Shown here: piece after piece, positions 54,876 through 64,000 of the stretch
How positions within the stretch are numbered: the first letter of the stretch is position 1
Layout of the letters: every line of letters starts with the position of its first letter
Origin: Dolomedes plantarius
Taxonomy: Eukaryota; Arthropoda; Arachnida; Araneae; Dolomedidae
Length of the DNA stretch: 64,000 nucleotides
Direction: 5' to 3'
Assembly (NCBI GenBank): GCA_907164885.2
Contig: OU015501.1
Span: forward strand, 22,160,631-22,224,630
Translations under genes and position numbers: made by a program
The notes under the pieces: model-generated
What the model was told of the DNA's origin: nothing
What the model saw: only the letters and a program-made list of their open reading frames with translations
The model's database searches: none

Positions 54876-56830
54876 CTAGCTGTACCCGGCACCCGCGTTG
54901 CTGTGGCTCAGTCTGGTTAAATGGAAAAGAAAGAAAAGAGAAAGCACATTTCTAATATGTTTAATTTATAAACGCTGCACAGCTGTTACTCATTTAGCAC
55001 TACCCAGGAGGCACGTGTAGATTAAAGTATGCTACGGACGGAAGTACCGTTACCCCCCAACATATTTTATAGTTCAGTTTTTAGTACTTGCTTGTTTTAT
55101 GTAATATCTTGGCAAAAGAATTGTGTTCACCTTCACCCGCTGCATTGGAAATAAAAAAAAATTACAAAATGTTTAATTTTACAATACTTGTGGGTATACA
55201 ATATTTTTTGTTGTTCAATTGTCTGTGCAGATATATAGATTGTCTGGTTTTCCGACTCTAGAACGCACAACGTATAATTGTCCATGTGAGAAACAATCCA
55301 TGTCTAAATCTAACCCGCACAACTGTAAAGATTGGCGCTGAGCTTTATTGATGGTGATTGCAAACGCCAATCGAATTGGGAATTGCAATCTCCTTAAATG
55401 GCATATCCGTTGGTATCATGGGAATGCGAGGAATGAGGACATCTTCACCTTTGAATGGTCCTGTCAAGATCGTTCCTTCTACGTCGTTGCTCAGTAATTT
55501 TTTTACTGCAAGCCGCGTGCCGTTGCAAAGCTTTGGTTGATTGATATTTCGCAACATTATAATTGGCAAGCCGATTTTCAATTGCAGTACGTGCGGTGGC
55601 ATCCCTGGCAGATCGAGTGAATTCAAAAATTCTGTTGGATAATGAACCGCTTCATCTGCTTCCACAACAGTGTCCACGGACATGTATGTGACTGCCTCGC
55701 TTTGAATGTTATACTGAATGATATTGTTAAGTTCGTAGACCTCTTTGTTCTTGGCGGCAAGAATAGCTCGTTCACTCATCCAATCATGATTCTTATAATT
55801 GGTTTTAATATTGGGAAATACTTTTTCAACCAATTCTTCTTTTGACGATACTAAATTGCAGAAGTTATGAGGCAATGAATTTCGTCCTGATGTCAGATCA
55901 ACCAGCACCTTTCCGTTCCCAATTTCCAGCAATTGATGTGAGAATAACTCAGCTGATCTATCGTTTTGCAGATGGACACACATATTTGTAGATAATTTCA
56001 ACGTCTTTACGTGTCGACCCAAAGTAGAGTATTTCAGGCAAGCATTTATTTCGTCCACTTGTGTCGATCGAGGAATTATAGGTAATGTCTGTCTGAAATC
56101 TCTCTTCAAGCAATACTAATGCGTTACCAAATGGTCTGATGTTTCCACGCAAATCTTGCAATGATCGATCAAGAGCCTCGAGCGATTTTTTGTGTACCAT
56201 TGTACATTCATCCCAAACAATAAGTTTGCCTTTCTGCAATATTTTTCCCATGACGTATGCTTTGGAAATGTTGCACGTGGGAGTTTCAATGAATTGCATG
56301 TTCAATGGGAATTTCAAAGCGGAATGTGCAGTTCTTCCACCTGATAGCAATGTCGCAGCTATTCCGGACGACGCAAGAGCTAAGGCTATGTCATTTTGAG
56401 ATCGAATTGCTGCCAGAATTAATCTAATTAGGAACGTTTTACCAGTTCCTCCTGGCGCATCTAAGAAGATTTCTTCAACCCCGTTATTGATAGTTTGCAT
56501 TATTTGATCGTAAATGCCTTTTTGCTCAAGCGTTAGCTTAGGAATATCTGATTGCACATACGACAAAAGATCACCCGTGTTGTAATTTTGTTCACGACGC
56601 AATTCTACATCGAACGAAACATCAGCAGATCGATTCAGTGATGGCATTCCCAATGGATTGAGAACTTTGTTCGCGATTTCTAAGCACAAATCTTCAATCA
56701 TTATCAACGCTTCGTTGTAGATTTCTGCTGTGAAATCCATGTTCATATTTGAATTTTCCTCGCGTATTCGACGGAAAATATCTTCAGCCATGTGCGTTCT
56801 CTTATCTCTTCGATCGTTTTTCAATTCCTA
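54876..56830 (-). mobile_element. Helitron, 3' part with canonical terminus
   Basis: In minus orientation the element ends GCGGGTGCCGGGTACAGCTAG and is followed by T, the CTRR-T terminus of Helitrons, inserted in a (TA)n tract (54853-54875). Upstream on the same strand lies a Pif1-type helicase. The Rep domain and the 5' TC end are not present in the recognisable part, so the copy is truncated near 56830. Confidence 0.8.
55225..56824 (-). pseudogene. Helitron Pif1-like helicase, frameshifted
   Basis: From the top of the strand: MAEDIFRRIREENSNMNMDF, LTLEQKGIYDQIMQTINNGV, Walker A DAPGGTGKTFLIRLIL, ASSGIAATLLSGGRTAHSAL, Walker B-type KLIVWDECTMVHKKSLEALD and RDLRG-type motif III. A frameshift near 56100 leads to FRQTLPIIPRSTQVDEINAC, WMSERAILAAKNKEVYELNN, LQLKIGLPIIMLRNINQPKL and CNGTRLAVKKLL. 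A second shift near 55350 leads to [20 protein letters not shown] and [18 protein letters not shown]. The helicase unwinds DNA during rolling-circle transposition. Two frameshifts make this copy inactive. Confidence 0.9.
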
Positions 56831-57253
56831 CTATTAGTTCACACTCTCCCTATATATATCTTGTTCAAATTTTCAATCGTTAGTAAAATACTTTTTATTC
56901 ATCCACTCAAGTTCAAATACATTTTTTTAAACTTGTAGTGGATGACACTTGATGTTAATAAAGTTTTTTCAAATATTAATTCATTCATTAAATTTAATTA
57001 ATTAATTATAGTTTTATATGGGAGCCCTTTCAATAGGTAGAGACCTAGAGCGTCTCTTGCTCTTGAATGGTAATTTCCCACTTCTTACTGTGTAAACGGT
57101 AGCACGTGCTCCTCCCGTCAGGTAGGTTGCGGGATCGAAACCTCAACCTGACAAACCTTTTCTCTCTCTCTTTCCCCCTCCTAATCTCGCACAGTAGGCA
57201 AGGTTCTGGCAGGCAATCCTTTTTTTCAATTCCTACCATTAGTTCACACACAA
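56815..57253. repeat. 29-bp direct repeats flanking a SINE-like insert
   Basis: TTTTTCAATTCCTACTATTA followed by GTTCACAC at 56818-56846 recurs with one change at about 57223-57253. Between them are AT-rich sequence and a tRNA-like block. Confidence 0.5.
57030..57215 (+). repeat. tRNA-derived SINE, family 3 (tentative)
   Basis: TGTGTAAACGGTAGCACGTG (box A-like) and TTGCGGGATCGAAACCTC (box B-like) lie about 45 bp apart, followed by a pyrimidine-rich body. The spacing fits a tRNA head, but the fold is not good enough for a functional tRNA. Confidence 0.45.
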
Positions 57254-57612
57254 ATTTTTCTTTGTTGACCTAAGTAGGAATTGACTTAATTTTTTTTTTT
57301 TTTATATTACTTGTTTATTGTCTAGAACGATCCCTGCGTACTTTATGACCTGTGGGGACTGCTGATATTGGGGTCGCACCCCACCGTGACAAATTTCTGT
57401 TCTGAGGGGGAAGGGAAAGACATTTCTCGTTTGCCGTAAAATATTTAGTATAGCGTGTGTTTCAAAAAAAGCATGTTTATACCTGTCACAGATGTGGCAT
57501 CTATATAATAGGTATATAAAAACACGTATTCAAATGCACAGTTTGTGTCAAAATTTCAAAGACATCGGTGAAGAACTTTCGGAGATTTGAGGTTTTGAAC
57601 AAACGAACATTT

Positions 57613-57618
<6 letters not shown>

Positions 57619-57670
<52 letters not shown>

Positions 57671-57680
57671 GGGGGGGGGG
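57619..57680. repeat. (CA)n(TA)nG10 compound microsatellite
   Basis: About 20 CA units, a short TA stretch and a run of ten G. Confidence 0.95.
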
Positions 57681-59240
57681 ACGTAATGGGAAAAAAATTA
57701 CGCCATTGCAGTTTTCCGTTTTCTTGAATCTTCATATAAGCCTATATGATCGTTCTTCGTCAGTCGACAATCCCATGAAACAGTTTCCGCAACATTCTCT
57801 CCAGTCTTCAGCGTATCTTTGAAAGTCGTCTCAACCAGAAACACTGTGCTTTTTTTAAAATTACACATGGAACTTCTAAAGGCATAGACAAAGATTTTTA
57901 AGCTATGTATTTCTTTTATTACAAGGATCTTCAGGGGTTCTAAACTCTTGCAACCACTGATATTTAAAAGCATTGTCAAGGGAATGCTTCTCGTTATTGG
58001 AAGTTTGCAATCAAGCAACTGATCGTGTATGCATCTGATTACTTAGTCCCGGACGTTAGTTCATCCGACATTGACAAACTGAAGTCCGTCGCTGTGTAGC
58101 AATTCCTGTATACGCAGTCGAGGATTAATTTCCAAAGTTCGGAGCAGTTCATTGTTGTGGGCCTGGGCGCCGGACGGACAGTACAGATCTGCCGACCAAT
58201 TGGGGAAACCCAGGGCTCGAAACTGATCGTGTATTTTTTCTATAGTGTGTTGTACAGAAAAACTAATATGATAAGCAGTTCAGATTATACAAAAAACTCT
58301 CAAAGAAAAATTAACTGCAATAAATATAAATTATAGGCAACTCGATTATTTCCCTCATTACCTTAGCTCATTGTAAACTTAAAAACCGAAAAATAACTGA
58401 AAGTTTTAAAAAAATGTATATGCTTTTGAACAAATATTAAAAACAATGGAGTTAATCAAATGATGAACACACTGGTCATGACCTATTTTTGTTATTTATT
58501 TGAAATAATTAATAATTTTACTTTTTAATCATGAAATATTTTTGCCATTCCAATCCCGAGCTAAATAGTTTACTCCTACAGTCTTGTGGGTTTTCCTGAT
58601 ATAACCTTTTTTCACTTAAAATACCCTTTAAAAACTTTTTCAAAACAAAACAAAACAAAAACGAAGGGGTATTGAACGATTTATCTCCCTTATCACATGT
58701 TCCGTGTTTCGAAATTCTGTCTGGTTAAAGCACCCTGTGGGTGTAAATATATCCGTTAACCGCGTGTTAGCTCAGAATAGAATGACTCACAATTTCTTTT
58801 TTCAATGTCAAGAACTTTTCTAAGTATATCCTATGTTTTCTTGGCAAACATTGCATGTTTAATATCTGTTGACAGTGATTTCTTTTTTTAAATTTCAGAC
58901 GATATAAAATAAAGCCGGTATTGTGTTAATCCAAATTCTACATAACTGCTTGTTTACTGATTATAAATGACACAGCTTTCACTGTGGATAATTTTATGAT
59001 CAACGACAAAGGAAATGCAAAAGCACATAAAAGGGGAAAATAGTTATAAAATGACATTTTTTTAATCGAAGGCAAAATTTTTATGCTTTGAAGTATTGCG
59101 GGGAATAAAAATCCAACAGGAAGATAAAAGGCATTTACATTTCATTTCTTCCATTTGATTCTTACGGGCAGAAACGAAGATAAAAAATTTTCAAGACTGG
59201 TCTAAAGTAGCTATAGAAAACTTGTGGTTTCTAATGCCCT
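57681..59240. other. stretch with one unassigned minus-strand ORF
   Basis: A 106-codon minus frame (57698-58018) ends with ENVAETVSWDCRLTKNDHIG, LYEDS and a stop beside a GTAATT. No other coding evidence exists. The rest is AT-rich with no repeats that I can classify. Confidence 0.35.
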
Positions 59241-59261
59241 TTGGCCGGAAGTATTCCAGAC

Positions 59262-59580
59262 CAGGTCCATATAGGTTAGCGAGCTAAGGGGTGTGGCTCC
59301 GGTTTATAATGACACCACAAGGGTTGGAGTCCGATTTAGCCAGGTGTCACCTCAATTTTCACCGAGCACCCCCCCCCCCCCAAGAGCGACATCTGGGGGA
59401 TCGTACCCTCTCCCACCCTCTCTTACTTCATTAAAGGACTTTCCGGTCTAAGGATTTTAACGTGTCCATATCCGGCCTAGACACGGAGGCATTTAAATGC
59501 GCTTGTCAAGATTCGATTCGAGCAACCTCAGCACCGAAAGCCGACTCGCTAACACTAGGCTACTTCGAGCCCCATAGGAA
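59262..59580. repeat. two convergent tRNA-derived SINE heads (family 2 on the minus strand)
   Basis: On the minus strand from 59577: GGGGCTCGAAGTAGCCTAGT, GTTAGCGAGTCGG, CTTTCGGTGCTGAGGTTGCT, CGAATCGAATC, matching the 36986 copy. On the + strand at 59268-59345: GGTTAGCGAGCTAAGGGGTG and GGGTTGGAGTCCG, a second tRNA-like head. A C12 run lies between them at about 59368. Confidence 0.6.
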
Positions 59581-59979
59581 ACTTAAAGCGATGCCTTAGT
59601 AAACATCACAGATCTTCGATTCCAACGTTAATCTATGCAGAATTTTTCTACCTGTAATTTTCTAATCATAGATTAGCAAGTGCATATTTTTGAATTCTGT
59701 TTTTCCATATTTGAAAATAGATCTTTCAATGCAACGCACCTGTTTTTTTAATTTTTTTTTAAACTTAATTATTTCAGAGAGCAGTTTTAACTTTATAATG
59801 ATAGACATCAGTAACTTAATGCTTTGTAAATAAAAAATCCCAACTTCACCAGAGAAAAATTTCAAAGTTTAATACCCACCCGCATATCATTCAAGCGTGT
59901 ATCTTTAAAGGCAGAAAACAGAAGCAAAAAATGTGTATTTGCTAATCTGTGGTTAGAAAAATACTGAGAAAAAATACCC

Positions 59980-59985
<6 letters not shown>
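59581..59985. other. AT-rich spacer
   Basis: No gene or repeat end is supported. Confidence 0.4.
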
Positions 59986-60018
<33 letters not shown>

Positions 60019-60021
<3 letters not shown>

Positions 60022-60272
60022 GTGGCTTGGTAAAAGAAGTGCCTAAGTCAGATTTCCCCAAGATGGCTTTGTTTGCTTATGTCTCTTTAAAGTAATATTA
60101 TTTTCAATGCAAGAAGTACCCAAGTCTGTACAATGGTTTAGAAAACACTTTTAAAGCATCGGTCAGACTTGGGTACTTCTTACATTGAAAATAATATTTT
60201 TTTAAACAGACATTCAAGCAAACATAGTAATCTTGGAAAAAACTGACTTAGGCCCTTCTTGTACCTAGCCAC

Positions 60273-60275
<3 letters not shown>
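60019..60275. mobile_element. foldback MITE inside an (AT)n tract
   Basis: Long inverted arms of about 110 bp: left TCTGTGGCTTGGTAAAAGAA, with AAGAAGTACCCAAGTCTG further in, pairs with CAGACTTGGGTACTTCTT and ends GCTAGGTACAAG-type sequence inverted, terminating GCCACAGA. (AT)n flanks it on both sides, fitting TA target use. The 257 bp are non-coding. Confidence 0.78.
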
Positions 60276-60319
<44 letters not shown>

Positions 60320-60473
60320 TACACACATATGCATACTGGGTAGATTTAGAAAAAAAAAAAACACGATATTTTAAGGAAACTTTTTGAGTCAGTCTAGTAT
60401 AGAGTTGAACTTACCTCCAAACTTAGGTGTACAATGCAGTATCCAACAAAGCCAAAAAAAAAAAGAATTAAAA

Positions 60474-61330
<857 letters not shown>

Positions 61331-61527
61331 TTCCAATTCCTCTCCAGTGTGTAGTTTTCCTCCCCGATGTGTCAACTTCTCTCGTGAAATTGTCTTCATC
61401 TCCTGACACTCCGGCTACGTCTACAACATGTTTGTGTTTAGTAAAATGTTCTCACCTGAAGGGAAGCCTTGCTCGAGGAGCTAGGGCCCGGCCCCTCTCG
61501 CAAGTCTTTTTCCGGAAGGGGGGATAT
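61331..61527 (+). mobile_element. minimal interior and polypurine tract of an LTR element
   Basis: Only about 200 bp separate the left LTR from the right. It ends with GGAAGGGGGGATA (61514-61526) directly before the TG of the next LTR, a typical polypurine tract. No gag or pol coding is left. Confidence 0.5.
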
Positions 61528-62321
61528 TGTGATAATAAAGGCTCACCATTAGATATCTAAAGCGTATTTAAAATTATCCTGTTAATAAAGCACGACTCCT
61601 TTTCTAAAATTGCAACCTAAAAGTAAAATAAGATAATTTATCGTAGCCCTACAGATCAATATACAGGCATGTGAAGTGGCTGAACTCAATAACATCCCCA
61701 GATATGAGTGTAGGAAGTTTATGAGATTCCGAATGCCAGTTTAATATCAAAATTCTTGAAGAGCCCTCGAACCACTCTGAATTTATGGGGTCTGTAGCGT
61801 CAAGACCACACTTTATAAGAACTTTATGGCCACTTATCCTGCACCCAAGTCAATAGTTCGCGGTTCTAACAAGCGCGGGATCTAGAAGTACAGTCCCCGG
61901 GAAAACTTAAGTGTACATGTGAACTCCACGAATCTAAAGTCGCCAAATTAAAATATTAAGTAGTTTAGGCACTCTGGAGCAATATCGCAAAGCACTCATT
62001 TACTATTTGCGTGAACAGATGATTTCTGTCTCATGGTGTCTAACTCTCGTTGCTGTCGGACCTGCGGTCCGCTTCTGTCTTGTAATGTAATCCGCACCCC
62101 GTCAGGCCAAGTCATGTGACCACTGCAGCTAATGCCTTCTAATAAATAAAGCAAGTCTTGGAAGTTGTGTATTTCATCAATGGCTCCATGTGTGCGTTTC
62201 TCGCCTAAAGTTCGTAAGTGCTTCCCTGGATCTACACTGCGCCCGTCTGCATCACACCTTCGTGCCGGCTACACCTCCGATTAGTGCTATGCCTCTCCTC
62301 CTGGCGTGAGGTGCGGGGCAC

Positions 62322-62322
<1 letters not shown>
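61528..62322 (+). mobile_element. LTR, right copy
   Basis: It begins TGTGATAATAAAGGCTCACC after the polypurine tract, carries AATAAATAAAG near 62143 and ends around GCGGGGCACCACA where a (CA)n tract begins. Confidence 0.6.

Positions 62323-62380
<58 letters not shown>
62323..62380. repeat. (CA)n(TA)n(GT)n compound microsatellite
   Basis: A short symmetrical tract joining the right LTR to the next element. Confidence 0.9.
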
Positions 62381-62381
<1 letters not shown>

Positions 62382-62608
62382 GGTGGTGGTGGTGCTGGAA
62401 CTGAGGAACGACGCCTTCATACACACTCACTGGGTTTATTTTATCACAGGACACAAGACACTTAAACATATAATATAATGAAATGAGGTTTCTTAGCTCC
62501 TACTCCAGCAAAGCGATCTCTCCTCCGTGAGAGCGTACTTCCAACTGGCGTATTTCGTCTTCAAACAGGAAGTGGTGGGAGGGCCCTCTAGCGGCTAAAA
62601 GTCGCTCC

Positions 62609-62612
<4 letters not shown>
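62381..62612 (-). mobile_element. solo LTR-like element, minus orientation
   Basis: In minus orientation it starts TGTGGGAGCGACTTTTAGCC and ends CAGTTCCAGCACCACCACC, with AATAAA (ATAAAATAAACCC) before the end. Both sides are microsatellites, so a target duplication cannot be read. Confidence 0.5.
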
Positions 62613-62639
<27 letters not shown>

Positions 62640-62651
<12 letters not shown>

Positions 62652-63646
62652 GCTTGTCTGTTTGTTTGTCCGCTATAGAATCATAGACTGTTTCACCCAC
62701 CGGGACCAAATTCGGCACAGTTAATGTTTAGGACCCGAGAAACTTAAATCAGGAAAAACAAAATCTGGGGCTCAATTAGTTTTTAAAATTAATTTTTTAG
62801 TGATTTTTGTGCCCCTAAGCGCACCTCTTAAATTTGGATACAGCCCCTTCACCACAACCAGTCAAATTCGATACGCGGGGGAAAAGAGGTTTGTTCTGGG
62901 GTAATCTTGGGTGGTTTGAGAGTTGGTCTGGGGGTGACGGGGGGAGGGCGAAGTGTTTATTTTATTTTTCTTACGTTTAATGGAGTCGTGAGTTTAAAAA
63001 GGTTGAGAACCGGTGCTTTAGACAATTTTAGACAATGGCGTTCTAACTAATAGAACTTAATAAAATTTGGAAAAAAAGGAAGAAGAAAAAAAAGAAAAAA
63101 AGAAAAATTAAGTTTGTCCCATGGCCAGTTTTTGGAAGCCTTCTGTTGATCTAAATATATTAATTGTTTGAGGATCATAAAATGGGAAGAAGTTTAAGAG
63201 TTCTACAGGTTTTTTCCCCTAAGTTTGCGAAACAAAGTTAACATACGATATGTATTTGAATTACTTATTCCGTGAAATCATATAAGATAACTCTTTTAGA
63301 GTTTTGGGGTTTTTAAGAAGTGGGGGGAAAAGCTCTTTAAACAGAGAAACATAACGACACATAACTTTCATACCGAACTATTAGTCCATTAGTTATATTA
63401 AGGCATAAGAAAATTAATGAAATTATTTTTAAAGAATGATTGCCCGGGTAGATATATAGATATAAAATTTTTCAAGCTTTCCATCAAAAAAAATACTGGG
63501 TATATCATTTCAGTAGAAACGCGCTAAGCGCATTCTGTCTGGCTAGATGAACATGAAGAGCGGGGGGTGCAGCCCAGTATTTTTTGATGGAATGCATGGA
63601 AAATTTTATAACTATATATCTACCCGGGCAACGCCGGGCAATAATG

Positions 63647-63651
<5 letters not shown>
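62640..63651 (+). mobile_element. non-autonomous Helitron
   Basis: The left side ATATATAAAAGAGCTTGTCT with GTTTGTTTGTCCGCTATAG is the usual start of arthropod Helitrons, though the terminal TC is hidden by the (AT)n tract. The right end has a perfect 6-bp hairpin (GCCCGG-GCAACG-CCGGGC, 63624-63641) about 6 bp before CTAA, followed by T. A subterminal inverted repeat lies at 63442-63460 and 63611-63629 (GCCCGGGTAGATATATAG). There is no ORF. Confidence 0.7.

Positions 63652-63739
<88 letters not shown>
63652..63739. repeat. (AT)n microsatellite
   Basis: About 44 TA units directly follow the Helitron CTAA terminus. Confidence 0.95.
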
Positions 63740-63741
<2 letters not shown>

Positions 63742-64000
63742 CACGGTTCTTACCTGCATAACTCTATCCCTAAATAATTATTCTAAATAGCAGTCAACAA
63801 ATATAGACCTGTGGCAAAGATAGACTATTAAATTACATCTAAGAACTTCAATAACTAACATTAATTAAAAATCAATTCAATCCACGCCACGTTTCGTCAT
63901 CTCTCCGTTCGCGACCTCGTCCAGTGGCGGACAACTTTAATCTCTATCTGCTAACTTACTCCTTTGTTTTTCGCTGTTCAACCTTCCTCAGAAACTTACA
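63740..64000. other. end of window, nothing recognised
   Basis: A short block near 63890-63930 (CGTTTCGTCATCTCTCCGTT) is richer in GC but shows no motif. Confidence 0.4.

Overview
The window is eukaryotic and most likely from an arthropod. Evidence: an AT-rich intron-split gene with GT/AG junctions, long (AT)n/(GT)n/(CT)n microsatellites, tRNA-derived SINEs, and a mixed load of LINE, LTR, piggyBac, Tc1/mariner, pogo, hAT and Helitron relics. A chelicerate is plausible from the mix of element families but is not proved by the sequence.

Region 1 (1-11.8 kb) holds the only host gene I recognise with confidence: the last seven coding exons of a FERM-domain protein of the FRMD8 (Drosophila Bili) type, on the + strand. 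Its 5' exons (FERM F1 lobe) lie upstream of the window. The exon phases join cleanly and the stop is at 11068. Introns carry SINEs, a piggyBac N-terminal relic, a candidate Helitron and a TIR element with a nested LTR-like insert.

Region 2 (11.8-32 kb) is a layered transposon graveyard. It contains LTR-like fragments, a GC-rich island with a TGACGTCA-bearing duplication, minus-strand Ty3/Gypsy and BEL/Pao integrase fragments, and a long Jockey-type LINE with decayed ORF1 and ORF2. A pogo/Tigger element with a perfect TA duplication was pasted cleanly into that LINE's ORF2.

Region 3 (32.2-35.65 kb) is the most interesting unit. A broken gene of an arthropod family usually annotated only as uncharacterised (it resembles proteins carrying the domain I recall as DUF7869) lies between 33-bp terminal inverted repeats, flanked by AATT. 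Seven copies of the motif GATGAAGGGGTTATGTNAC sit in the terminal and subterminal DNA. This marks the gene as a transposase-like protein of a DNA transposon that I cannot place in a named superfamily.

Region 4 (36-52 kb) has two Tc1-like elements, a mariner-like element, a piggyBac element, a hAT-type MITE with an 8-bp duplication, a Tigger-type MITE, SINEs, a dispersed 610-bp repeat, and two possible alternative first exons of an unknown host gene (48.87 and 49.28 kb).

Region 5 (52-64 kb) has a Helitron helicase relic ending in a canonical CTAG-T terminus, SINEs, a foldback element, an LTR pair with almost no interior, a solo LTR and a non-autonomous Helitron ending in CTAA-T. Many element ends abut (AT)n tracts. 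Nearly every transposon ORF is broken by stops or frameshifts, several of them at poly-C runs.
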